Positions 23,171-31,424 of a stretch of 64,000 nucleotides of DNA are shown one piece after another. The notes beneath the pieces are model-generated. The model made no database searches. It was not told the origin of the DNA and saw nothing but the letters and a program-made list of their open reading frames with translations. Origin of the DNA: Janthinobacterium sp. B9-8. GTDB lineage: Bacteria > Pseudomonadota > Gammaproteobacteria > Burkholderiales > Chitinibacteraceae. The DNA lies in contig NZ_CP014222.1 in assembly GCF_000969645.2 (NCBI RefSeq), positions 2,297,740 through 2,361,739 on the forward strand, given 5' to 3'. The position numbers and the translations under genes were made by a program. Numbering within the stretch: position 1 is the stretch's first letter; every line of letters starts with the position of its first letter.

Positions 23171-25195
23171 TCAGCCTGCAAATGCAGTACGGGGTTGATT
23201 TAGGTCAAACAAAAAGAACATGACAGTAAAACAAGTTGCACAAATAAAAGACACCATGCCAATTCCAAAAAAAGCACCATTAAAACCAAATTGAGAGATA
23301 AGCACGCCCGCAATAATGGGCCCTAACACATTACCAAGACGCTCAATTAACCGAAAAATTCCGGTTGTGGTTCCACCCCCTACTTCTTGCACCACTTCTT
23401 TACAGAAGTCATTAATCAGTGCCAGCTGTGGTGATACACCAATAGCGTGGGCAATGCCAAGTAAAGTAATACTTGCCAGTAAACCCGCCGTGCTATCAAA
23501 AAAATAAATAATAAACATTGCTGCGGCGGCGGCATAACCACCAATACTCACAAACCATCGTAAATGGCCAATTTTATCGGCCATTTTTGCCACATAAGGA
23601 GATAAAACAATAATTGCCAAACCATATGCCATCATGACTCGACCTGTAGTGGATTGATTATTTCCAAGCAACTTTAAGTACAGAGGAACCGAGTAATACA
23701 AGAAACCTGTTAATGCAATTTTTGCAGGTACAGCAGCCAGGAAAGTAATCACAACAAATTTTTTATTTCTTAATAAGCACTTAAAATCATTAAGACTTAA
23801 TTTTTTCTTTACCGCAGCAATGGCATCTGGGTTGCTGCGAAGAAAGCGCAACACAAAAATGGCCGAAGCCGCACTTAAGAGCCCAGACAATAAAATAGTA
23901 GCGTTATACCCAAGCCGATCAGCCAGAATCCCGCCAATTGCAGAGCCTGATAAAGAACCTGCAAAAAAACAAGATAAAAAGACCGCCATCCCTCTGGTTC
24001 TTTGGGCAATAGGTGTATGACTTGTCACATAGCTTTGAGTTGTAATAAATACAAGCCCATAGCCTAGGGCCGTGAGCGAGCGCCACAGCAGCAAGTCATA
24101 TAGTGATTGCGCACAGGCAGTAAGAATAAGGCCCAATGTAGTCACCGCTGCTCCAGCAATAAATGCTTTGCGATGCCCTACCCGATCACTCCACATTCCC
24201 GCCCATGGCATCGATAGTGCCCAAGTAAACATAAAAATCGATATGGGTAATCCAATCACAATGTTTTTAGAAACCCCCATTTCAGGCGAATAAAACTGCC
24301 CAACATAAACGGGGAAAAACGATAAAGACAATGAGTCTGCAAAGATCAACAGAAAAAATGGCCAACGAATATGATCAACCGCAGTGGCATAAAGCGTCTG
24401 GCGCTTGCCAGGAGCATGAAACTGAAAGCCTGCCAAGCGCTGGCGAAGTAAAGCCTCCAGCCCGACTTGGCTGGCATGCTGCAACAGAGCCTGATATCGC
24501 CGATTCAATTTGGCAACAATCTGATTAAATTGCGCGCTCAATTGGCCTACCCCGCCCAAGTGATCAAAAGGGAGGTAATAGCTGAAATCACCTTGCCGAA
24601 TTCGCACTAAAAAATGATGCGTCACATCAATAGGGCTTGCAATCACAAACGTTAATACAAAACGCATCAACTCCAATGCAATCAGGCTGGCCACCAACAA
24701 TACCGTCATCACGTCATAAGCAATTTCTTGCACCTGCTGCTCAACCAATGCCGAACGCTGCCCCAGATGTAATGTCCCAACACGGTGATGCTTAAAAATA
24801 AGTGGCACGCTTGTATTAAAGTAAGCACCCACTTTTTGGCTTGCTGGCTCTGTAGCACGGGGTAAATCTGGCTTTTGCTCCAGTGAGTCGTAGGCACTCT
24901 GATAAAGTATATTGCCCTGTGTATCGCTCAAAACCATATAGGCGATATCGGGATTCTCTTTACGCACAGCAGTTAAAAACACCTCAACCCCGACCATTTC
25001 ATCCAGTGGCACACCATAGTGATCTGCTTTTTCTATCACCTCGGCAACTGAATAGCTCACTGCTGCGACGGTCCTTGCCATTTCAGGCGGTAAATCTGTC
25101 TCAAAATGCTGCAATGCCAGCCATGATAAAAAGAGGGCCGATATCAGCAGCATGCCCCCCGCTAATAAAACCAGACGCATTTGCAGCTGCTTCAC
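23171..25195 (-). CDS. sensor-HAMP module fused to a major facilitator transporter
   Basis: This 674-residue protein has a chemoreceptor-like front end. Transmembrane helix 1 (about 8-28) is followed by a periplasmic domain (about 30-160) containing the Cache/PAS-like strand pair PDIAYMVLSDTQGNILYQSAY. Transmembrane helix 2 (about 160-190) leads to a HAMP-like linker (VIASPIDVTHHFLVRIRQGD) and a short coiled coil. From about 280 to the end it is a 12-helix MFS transporter with the signature loops DRVGHRKAF and GGILADRLG. Such fusion suggests that ligand sensing outside the inner membrane gates transport. The start is GTG at 25195, only two bases after the preceding stop, with AGGGGGC upstream; an internal ATG five codons later is an alternative. 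The substrate is unknown. Confidence 0.85.
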   Translation of the reverse strand: MKQLQMRLVLLAGGMLLISALFLSWLALQHFETDLPPEMARTVAAVSYSVAEVIEKADHYGVPLDEMVGVEVFLTAVRKENPDIAYMVLSDTQGNILYQSAYDSLEQKPDLPRATEPASQKVGAYFNTSVPLIFKHHRVGTLHLGQRSALVEQQVQEIAYDVMTVLLVASLIALELMRFVLTFVIASPIDVTHHFLVRIRQGDFSYYLPFDHLGGVGQLSAQFNQIVAKLNRRYQALLQHASQVGLEALLRQRLAGFQFHAPGKRQTLYATAVDHIRWPFFLLIFADSLSLSFFPVYVGQFYSPEMGVSKNIVIGLPISIFMFTWALSMPWAGMWSDRVGHRKAFIAGAAVTTLGLILTACAQSLYDLLLWRSLTALGYGLVFITTQSYVTSHTPIAQRTRGMAVFLSCFFAGSLSGSAIGGILADRLGYNATILLSGLLSAASAIFVLRFLRSNPDAIAAVKKKLSLNDFKCLLRNKKFVVITFLAAVPAKIALTGFLYYSVPLYLKLLGNNQSTTGRVMMAYGLAIIVLSPYVAKMADKIGHLRWFVSIGGYAAAAAMFIIYFFDSTAGLLASITLLGIAHAIGVSPQLALINDFCKEVVQEVGGGTTTGIFRLIERLGNVLGPIIAGVLISQFGFNGAFFGIGMVSFICATCFTVMFFLFDLNQPRTAFAG

Positions 25196-25197
25196 CT

Positions 25198-26034
25198 CTA
25201 GCCCCCTGATTGCGATAAATGGGCAGGAGTAACAGGGGATATTTCCCGCTCCAGCTCAGTCATTTTCTGGGCCAGCTGATGGCTGAGCGTTGTAAAGTCA
25301 TTAATATCTTGGGCTACACTGCCGCTCAAAACGTGCTCGTCTACCTTAAGTGGGGTTGCTGCGTAGATAGAGCTGTCTATCACGCTGCTCACTTGGGCCA
25401 GCTCACCCGCAAACTTTCTAGTCAGGATATACACACCACCTAAAGTCAGTACCGTAAGCAGTACTAAAGTAAGCAACATATCCAGCACTAATTTATTTCG
25501 CATTTGGTGAGTGGCACTTTCAATCGCTAATCGGTCGTAGCCAATCACTACAGCGCCTGCCTTGATATTAAAATTATTAACGAACACCATCCCGACTTGA
25601 ATGGTATCCGAAGTCATTTCTTGCCAGTATTTGCTTTCCAGCGTTTCGTTTATTTTATTTTTATAGGATGAATCATTTTTACCTGAAGCCTGTCCCTCGC
25701 CAATCACATCGCCATTTTCATCCATGATGAAAACATAATGAATACCAGAGTGATTCCGTACGAGCTCTTTAATGCTAGGCAATAAATTTAAATTCTCAGA
25801 GGGTTTAATGCCAATATTTAAGCCAGCCTCAATACTTTGGCGCAAATCCTTTGCCAAAACGAGATGCCTTGATAAACTTAAATCAAAATAAGTTTTACGA
25901 TAATTTGAATAGTTAAGAAACGAAATAATTGCCAAGACAAAAGCAATAACCAGCACAAGTAATGCACTTACTCTCCACCATAAAAAATGCCGGTGCTTGT
26001 AAATGTCTTTTTCTTGATTGGCTAAAGAGACCAT
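25198..26034 (-). CDS. two-helix membrane sensor protein without output domain
   Basis: A 278-residue protein with a short cytoplasmic N-terminus, a first membrane helix (about 20-42), a periplasmic domain (about 45-185) and a second helix (about 186-207). A HAMP-like and coiled-coil tail runs to the end. The periplasmic part has the Cache/PAS-like segment GIHYVFIMDENGDVIGEG, similar in layout to that of the next gene's sensor half. No kinase, methyl-accepting or cyclase domain follows, so it cannot signal alone. It probably pairs with the sensor-MFS fusion encoded two bases downstream, for instance as a heterodimeric HAMP partner. A small hairpin (AAGGT-TTT-ACCTT) precedes the start on the mRNA. 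Confidence 0.75.
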   Translation of the reverse strand: MVSLANQEKDIYKHRHFLWWRVSALLVLVIAFVLAIISFLNYSNYRKTYFDLSLSRHLVLAKDLRQSIEAGLNIGIKPSENLNLLPSIKELVRNHSGIHYVFIMDENGDVIGEGQASGKNDSSYKNKINETLESKYWQEMTSDTIQVGMVFVNNFNIKAGAVVIGYDRLAIESATHQMRNKLVLDMLLTLVLLTVLTLGGVYILTRKFAGELAQVSSVIDSSIYAATPLKVDEHVLSGSVAQDINDFTTLSHQLAQKMTELEREISPVTPAHLSQSGG

Positions 26035-27065
26035 ATCGTTTCCAAGGTAAAACCTTTTGTGATATCTATTTTATGTCATCTGTTTTAGGTGCTATGCACA
26101 CCCAGTGTGCTTGTTCGGTTAAGCAGATCAAGTACTTTCTGAACATTAGCTGACTAAAAACTTAACGAATACATCCTAATCCAACAAGAAAAAACATGTC
26201 AATATTCACAACAAAACCATAACAAAAACTTAAAATGCGTGTAAAAATCAAGCATGCTACTGATTTTAAACTACTTTATGACAAAAAAATCACTTACCTT
26301 GGCATTCAAAGCCTCTTAGCAATGAAGTAAGCATATTTTAAAAATGCATTCAATTGTCATTTTCACTGTAAGACTCAACACAGGCATAGCACAGCGGTGT
26401 GATTTTAAAAAAATTGCACTAAATTCATTTTTTTTACAGAAAAAAACTTGGTAATTAACAAATTTCAACAAAAAAAGCTAAGAAAATAGCATTTAAAGCA
26501 TTAAATTTAAAAAGATGATATGTAGGAGCTTCAGATAATAGTGTTGCTTTTTATTAAGAATGCCGAGCTAAATTCAAAAAAATACCATTCAAAAAAAATA
26601 TCACTCCACCTTCAATTTTATTTATTCTTGTATCAAAGAAACGACAAAACACCAAAAACTTAAACATATTTTCATTTAAAACACATCAAGTAAATAAAAC
26701 AGTTTTTTCAAATAATACTTGAAACGATGAATAAGAAAAACTCAGAAAATATTATCTGCATAATCCTATAAACCGAATGAACATCTATGCGATACACTTC
26801 TGTGCTGCGCAATAGAATAAGCATTCAGGACAAAAAACAAGAAAATATAAATGTGAAATCGCTAAGAAATAAAATTTATGCCAGGAAACAAACGAGGAGC
26901 TAAAAAAGCTTATTGATGCCGTTAGGCTTATAGACGCCTCCACGCCATGAAATATAGCTGGAGGTATAAGAGTAGAGAGACAAACTTATAGCGAGTTTCT
27001 TGGAGCGCTCAGTGCTCAAATAACTCTCTACTTTCAATAGATAGGGAGTTATTTGAAAAAAACCG
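26035..27065. other. 1-kb AT-rich region without a gene
   Basis: No convincing coding frame is present on either strand. Near the left end the inverted repeat GCACAC-CCA-GTGTGC (26096-26110) lies about 60 bases before the sensor gene and may be its operator. The middle is a long AT-rich stretch with many A and T runs. Near the right end, 11-base arms TCAAATAACTC and GAGTTATTTGA (27016-27026 and 27046-27056) form a hairpin next to the tesA stop. Confidence 0.6.
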
Positions 27066-27665
27066 CTACACCCCCATATCCTTTTCTACCATTTTCATTA
27101 ACAAAGGCTGTGCTTCAGCCTTAGGGTGAAGCTGATCGGCCTGAAAGAGCGTGGTGTTTTTAATGACAGGTGCGAGTAAAAATGGCGTTAAGCTGATACT
27201 GTATTGCTTTGCCAGCCGAGGGTAAATCGCAGCAAAGCCTTGCGTATAGCTTGCACCATAATTAGGCGGCATTTGCATGCCGATCAGATGCACTTTAGCA
27301 CCGCTGGCTTTGGCTAGTTTTATCATGCTAGCTAGATTTTTTTCCATATCCGCCAGCGGCAAGCCACGCAGGCCATCGTTGGCCCCAAGCTGCAGCAATA
27401 CCATTTTGGGCTGATGTGTTTTAAGTGCCTGCGGGAACCTTGTAAGCCCGCCAGCTGTCGTTTCTCCTGACACACTGGCATTCACCACCCGCCATGCTTT
27501 ACCTTGCTTAGCCAGATCTTTATCTAATAATGCAGGCCATGCAGCACTAGCTGCAATACCATAGCCAGCAGACAGACTATCACCAAACACTAGAATTAAA
27601 GGCGCTGCGGCCTGAGCCGACGCCATACACACACTAAAACCCAATACGGATACGAAACGCCACAT
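27066..27665 (-). CDS. tesA: TesA-like periplasmic lysophospholipase/arylesterase (GDSL)
   Basis: A 199-residue SGNH hydrolase exported by the signal peptide MWRFVSVLGFSVCMASAQAA. The four SGNH blocks are present. Ser30 is in FGDSLSAGYG, the glycine block is in NASVSGETTAGGL, GAND is at 93-96, and the catalytic pair Asp176/His179 is in DQLHP. The family hydrolyses thioesters, lysophospholipids and aryl esters in the periplasm. It is divergent from ybbA, the same arrangement as tesA-ybbA-ybbP in enterobacteria, which supports the name. The ATG is preceded by GAGGGA at good spacing, inside the reading frame of ybbA. Start codons of the two genes share the tetranucleotide CATG. Confidence 0.93.
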   Translation of the reverse strand: MWRFVSVLGFSVCMASAQAAAPLILVFGDSLSAGYGIAASAAWPALLDKDLAKQGKAWRVVNASVSGETTAGGLTRFPQALKTHQPKMVLLQLGANDGLRGLPLADMEKNLASMIKLAKASGAKVHLIGMQMPPNYGASYTQGFAAIYPRLAKQYSISLTPFLLAPVIKNTTLFQADQLHPKAEAQPLLMKMVEKDMGV

Positions 27666-28356
27666 GAATCATCCCTCAGAAATAATGCTGGCCGTGCGCG
27701 GTCTGGGTAAGACAGTCAGCACCGCAGTCGAAAAACTCGATCTCTTGCATGATATTGAATTTTCTCTGCCAGCGGGAGCCAGCCTTGCCATCGTGGGCAG
27801 CTCGGGCTCGGGCAAATCCACCTTACTCGCCCTATTAGCGGGGTTGGATCAAGCTTCACGCGGGCAAATTACGCTGGCAGGTAAAGATTTAGGCAGCTTA
27901 AACGAAGACCAGCGGGCCGAGCTGCGCGGGCAGGTTTCTGGCTTTGTATTTCAATCGTTTCAGCTGTTACCCGAGCTATCTGCCTTAGAAAATACCATGC
28001 TGCCACTGGAATTAGCAGGTAAAAAAGACGCCGCAGCCCGTGCTACAGAATGGCTGGAACGAGTAGGCTTAAGCCATCGCCTGGAACATACGCCAAGGCA
28101 ATTATCGGGAGGCGAGCAGCAACGTGTTGCCTTAGCGCGCGCTTTTGCATCCAATCCGAAAATCCTCTTTGCAGATGAGCCAACCGGCAGCCTAGATGCC
28201 GCCACCGGCACGGCCATTGCTGATTTGTTATTTGAGCTAAATCGGGAAACCGCTACCACGCTAGTGCTCGTCACCCACGATGAAAAACTTGCGGCGCGTT
28301 GTGGCTGGCAATTAAGACTCTCTGCGGGGACGCAGATCGAGTTTTCAGCATCGTAA
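27664..28356 (+). CDS. ybbA: YbbA-like ABC ATPase (MacB/LolD type)
   Basis: The 230-residue ATPase powers the FtsX-like permease encoded next. Walker A GSSGSGKST is at about 45-53, signature LSGGEQQR at 147-154 and Walker B ILFADEPTGSLD at 167-178; the H-loop is in LVLVTHDEKLA. The length and the DEPTGSLD block are typical of the LolD/MacB/YbbA group, which uses the ATPase for mechanotransmission rather than classical transport. The first ATG at 27664 overlaps the tesA start codon and has no good ribosome site; an in-frame ATG at 27685 (MLAVRGLGK) is a reasonable alternative. The gene is probably cotranscribed with ybbP 82 bases downstream. Confidence 0.92.
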   Translation: MNHPSEIMLAVRGLGKTVSTAVEKLDLLHDIEFSLPAGASLAIVGSSGSGKSTLLALLAGLDQASRGQITLAGKDLGSLNEDQRAELRGQVSGFVFQSFQLLPELSALENTMLPLELAGKKDAAARATEWLERVGLSHRLEHTPRQLSGGEQQRVALARAFASNPKILFADEPTGSLDAATGTAIADLLFELNRETATTLVLVTHDEKLAARCGWQLRLSAGTQIEFSAS

Positions 28357-28378
28357 TTAATTTACACAATTTCCTAGA

Positions 28379-28393
28379 GCGGGTGTAACCCGC
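28379..28393. repeat. small inverted repeat of the GCGGGT-ACCCGC type
   Basis: GCGGGT-GTA-ACCCGC followed by CCTAC lies in the gap between ybbA and ybbP. Similar short GGGT/ACCC palindromes followed by CCTAC recur in this window (for example near 56618). It may be a repetitive extragenic element, or slow transcription between the two genes. Confidence 0.4.
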
Positions 28394-28438
28394 CCTACAA
28401 CGGCTATTAATCCGACGATTTGCCTTAACGGAAACCCC

Positions 28439-30892
28439 ATGCATAAACTCAATTGGCGTTTGTTTTACCGCAGCTTTCAAGCCGGTGAATATCGCACCCT
28501 CTTGGCGGCATTGATTATTGCCATTGCTGCCCTCACCGCCGTGGGGCTGTTATCAGCAAGGATGGAGAAATTGCTGGCGCTGGAAGCCAATGATTTGCTG
28601 GCAGCGGATGCCGTCATCAGCTCAGATCACGCCCTCAATGCCAACTACCGGCAGCAGGCAGAACGCCTGGGTTTAAATACCGCAGAAACCGCTGTTTTTC
28701 CAAGCATGGCAGGATTTAATGGCCAAGTAATGCTGTCGTCCGTCAAGGCCGTTAGCCATGCCTACCCTTTGCGTGGGCAATTAAAGCTCGCGCCCGATGG
28801 CCATGTCAGTACCGCGCCGGAGGCGGGCACTGCCTATGCCGATGCAAGGCTGGCAGCGACTTTAAAACTCAAATTAGGCGACACACTGGAAGTCGGCCAG
28901 CTCAAGCTTAAACTCGCCGCCCTGATAGAGCGCGAGCCCGATACCGCCATGGATTTCTCTGGCCTGCAGCCTCGCCTCATGATTAATCAGCAAGACTTAG
29001 CGGCCAGCGGCTTATTGGGGTTTGGTAGCCGCGTAAAATACCGGCTACTCGTTGCTGGCCCCCCCGCCACCATTGCCACATGGCATCAGGCGGTGCAGCC
29101 CAAGCTGATGCGGGGCGAAAAACTGGAAGACGTGCGCGATGCTCGGCCCGAAGTAAAAACCGCTTTAGAGCGTGCCGAGCGCTTTTTGCGGCTCACTTCC
29201 CTGCTTGCGGGCTGCCTAGCGGCCATGGCGATTTTGCTGGCGGCACGCCGCTTTGCCACCCGTCATTTTGATACCGTTGCCCTGCTACGTACCTTGGGTG
29301 CGAGCCGTGGCACGGTGCGCACCCTGCTGCTATCGCAACTGGCCCTCCTCACGCTAGCGGCAAGCATCGTCGGCGGCGCGCTAGGTTGGGGAGCGCAAAG
29401 CCTGCTGGTGTTCAGCATTCAGCATCGCCTGCCTGCCGCCCTACCCGATGGCACTTTGCTGCCTTGGCTCATCGCCTCTTTATTGGGATTTGTGCTGCTG
29501 ATGGGTAGCGCGGGGCCGATGCTGCTGGCGCTGGCAAATACCCCGCCGCTACGCGTGTTACGCCATGAGTTAGAGCCCAAAGCCAGCCTGATTTTACAAT
29601 GGGCACTCACCCTGTTAGCGCTTTTATTGCTGCTCTGGTGGATTGCGGCGGAAGCCAAGCTGGCCTTGATGGTGGGCGCAGGAATTGTGGCAACGCTATT
29701 ACTCGCTGGCGGCAGCGGCCTTGGCTTACTCTGGCTTTTACCACGTATCTTGCCAGAACACCCGATTAAGCTGGCGCTGCGCCAGTTGCTACGCCGCCCT
29801 GGCCTAGCCTTTGCCCAGCTAGGTGCTTTGGCGATTGGCCTCTTGGGCATCTGGCTGCTCACCGTGGTAGAGGGCGATTTACTTAAAACATGGGAAGGCC
29901 GTGTGGCGGCCGATGCGCCCAATCATTTCGCCGTCAATATTCAGCCTGAGCAAGCAGCGCAATTTGAACAACGCTTTATTAATCGACACATGCCCATACC
30001 TGCGCTGCAAAGCATGATTCGTGGCCGCTGGACCATGCAAAACAAGCAAGCCATCAAGCCGGAAAACTTTCAGGAAGACAGAGCAAAGCACTTAGCAGAG
30101 CGCGAATTCAATCTCTCTTGGGGCGATATTATGAGTGCGGACAACCGCATTGTTGCGGGTAAGTCGCTCAATGATAAACAGCCCGGTTTCTCGGTAGAGG
30201 CCAAACTTGCCACGACTTTAAATATCAAACTTGGCGATATGCTGAGCTTTGATATTGCGGGCAGCACAGTCACCGCGCCCGTTGTGAATCTACGCGAAGT
30301 CAATTGGGATTCCTTTCGAGTCAACTTTTTTGTGGTTGCCAGCAAGGCGCTTGTCGCTGATTTACCCACCAGTCTGATCACTAGCTTTCATCTCAGTGAA
30401 GCACAAAAAACCATTGTGCCCGAGCTGGTGCAAGCCCTGCCGAACGTCACGATTATTGACGTAGGCCAGGTGCTGGCCGAAGTGCGGCGGATTTTAGATT
30501 TATCTGCGGCAGCGCTGCGTTTGGTGTTTTTATTCTGCATCGCAGCGGGGGTAACGGTGCTGTTTGCCGCGCTTGACACCACCGAATCTGAGCGCGCCAG
30601 AGAAGCCGCTATATTACGAGCGCTGGGTGCCACATCGAAGAAGCTGCGCAGCGTGTGGCTATCAGAAAGCCTGCTGGTTGGCGGCATTGCAGGCTTAATC
30701 GCGGGGCTGATGGCCAGTGTAGGTGGGGTCGTGATTGGCCAGGAATTACTCGAGCTGCCTGTGGCCTTTAACTACTGGCTGCCTTTCGCCAGCCTGCTAT
30801 GCGGCGCCGCCATCACCACCTTGGCCGTGCTCAGGCGCTTACATAAGCTCAGCAAAACATCGCCTATGGTTTTGCTAAGGGATGCGGGGTAA
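28439..30892 (+). CDS. ybbP: YbbP-like FtsX-family permease
   Basis: The 817-residue inner-membrane partner of YbbA. It has ten predicted membrane helices in the YbbP/LolC-like arrangement: one near residues 20-42, three in about 245-365, a central pair or more in about 385-485, and the last FtsX block in about 690-810. Two large periplasmic domains lie between (about 45-240 and 490-680). FtsX-type segments are seen around TVALLRTLGASRGTVRTLLL and again at REAAILRALGATSKKLRSVW. The system's substrate is unknown; conserved linkage to the periplasmic lipase TesA suggests lipid or lipoprotein handling. The gene is intact, and a repeat-like hairpin follows at once. Confidence 0.92.
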   Translation: MHKLNWRLFYRSFQAGEYRTLLAALIIAIAALTAVGLLSARMEKLLALEANDLLAADAVISSDHALNANYRQQAERLGLNTAETAVFPSMAGFNGQVMLSSVKAVSHAYPLRGQLKLAPDGHVSTAPEAGTAYADARLAATLKLKLGDTLEVGQLKLKLAALIEREPDTAMDFSGLQPRLMINQQDLAASGLLGFGSRVKYRLLVAGPPATIATWHQAVQPKLMRGEKLEDVRDARPEVKTALERAERFLRLTSLLAGCLAAMAILLAARRFATRHFDTVALLRTLGASRGTVRTLLLSQLALLTLAASIVGGALGWGAQSLLVFSIQHRLPAALPDGTLLPWLIASLLGFVLLMGSAGPMLLALANTPPLRVLRHELEPKASLILQWALTLLALLLLLWWIAAEAKLALMVGAGIVATLLLAGGSGLGLLWLLPRILPEHPIKLALRQLLRRPGLAFAQLGALAIGLLGIWLLTVVEGDLLKTWEGRVAADAPNHFAVNIQPEQAAQFEQRFINRHMPIPALQSMIRGRWTMQNKQAIKPENFQEDRAKHLAEREFNLSWGDIMSADNRIVAGKSLNDKQPGFSVEAKLATTLNIKLGDMLSFDIAGSTVTAPVVNLREVNWDSFRVNFFVVASKALVADLPTSLITSFHLSEAQKTIVPELVQALPNVTIIDVGQVLAEVRRILDLSAAALRLVFLFCIAAGVTVLFAALDTTESERAREAAILRALGATSKKLRSVWLSESLLVGGIAGLIAGLMASVGGVVIGQELLELPVAFNYWLPFASLLCGAAITTLAVLRRLHKLSKTSPMVLLRDAG

Positions 30893-30901
30893 TCGTGATA
30901 T

Positions 30902-30933
30902 AGGGTGTGCAAGTCGTTTTTCTTGCACACCCT
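30902..30933. repeat. REP-like palindrome, family 1 copy A (also terminator-like)
   Basis: Perfect 12-base arms AGGGTGTGCAAG and CTTGCACACCCT flank TCGTTTTT, beginning ten bases after the ybbP stop. Related copies occur at 40885, 42111, 51490 and 56717, so this is a dispersed element that here may double as a terminator. Confidence 0.75.
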
Positions 30934-31043
30934 TTATAAACAGCCATCCAACTAGCCAACCCATTCATTCCCCAGCCTAAAAAAAACTGCACCCAAGCAA
31001 TCAAAGGCTATGCTGAATTTAAAACAGCAATGCGGGTGATATC

Positions 31044-31373
31044 ATGGCTTTGTTTCTTGTGTTTACTATGCTGGCCTTAGGCGTTCTTTATGCCGAGCTT
31101 TTTCATCGCGCCAGAGCACTTATCTTTCGCCACTACCCAGAATTTGTCTTAGAAAACGAAAAACGCTGGCGGGAACAGTATTATCGCTACCCCGGCATGT
31201 TTGTCGGCATTTTCAATAGCGAAGCCAATGGCATTACCGATCTGGTTTACTCCACCAGCTCGCGCCATGCTATTCCGCTCGACGACGTATGGATTTTTGA
31301 CGCCCTATTTCTCAATGTATTAGCAATCAAATGGACGCTAGGCTTAATGTTTGTGTATGCGATATTTTTTTAA
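31044..31373 (+). CDS. small membrane protein of unknown function
   Basis: A 109-residue protein I do not recognise. A membrane helix at the N-terminus (about residues 2-20) is followed by a charged central region (HYPEFVLENEKRWREQYYRY) and a second hydrophobic helix at the C-terminus (about 85-109). The codon use looks coding, a weak ribosome site (GGGTGAT) precedes the ATG, and a perfect terminator follows four bases after the stop. These points favour a real gene. It stands alone between the ybbAP operon and the M16 protease. Function cannot be inferred. Confidence 0.6.
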   Translation: MALFLVFTMLALGVLYAELFHRARALIFRHYPEFVLENEKRWREQYYRYPGMFVGIFNSEANGITDLVYSTSSRHAIPLDDVWIFDALFLNVLAIKWTLGLMFVYAIFF

Positions 31374-31377
31374 ATAA

Positions 31378-31406
31378 AAAAGCCGACGCATTACGCGTCG
31401 GCTTTT
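31378..31406. terminator. bidirectional rho-independent terminator
   Basis: Twelve-base perfect arms AAAAGCCGACGC and GCGTCGGCTTTT enclose ATTAC. The element lies between the convergent small membrane protein gene and the M16 peptidase gene and has T-runs on both strands. Confidence 0.92.
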
Positions 31407-31424
31407 GCCCATCTAATCGATGCC

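Noticed and set aside
22119..26034. Idea that the sensor-MFS operon is the immunity or regulatory part of the lanthipeptide cluster
   Set aside because: Same strand and adjacency are suggestive, but a terminator and a separate promoter lie between, and nothing in the proteins links them to peptides. Kept only as a possible read-through relation.
26878..26917. Short frame starting ATG CCA GGA in the AT-rich gap, considered as a second peptide precursor
   Set aside because: Only 12 codons, no Cys and no leader-like pattern; it is not near a modification gene on the same strand.
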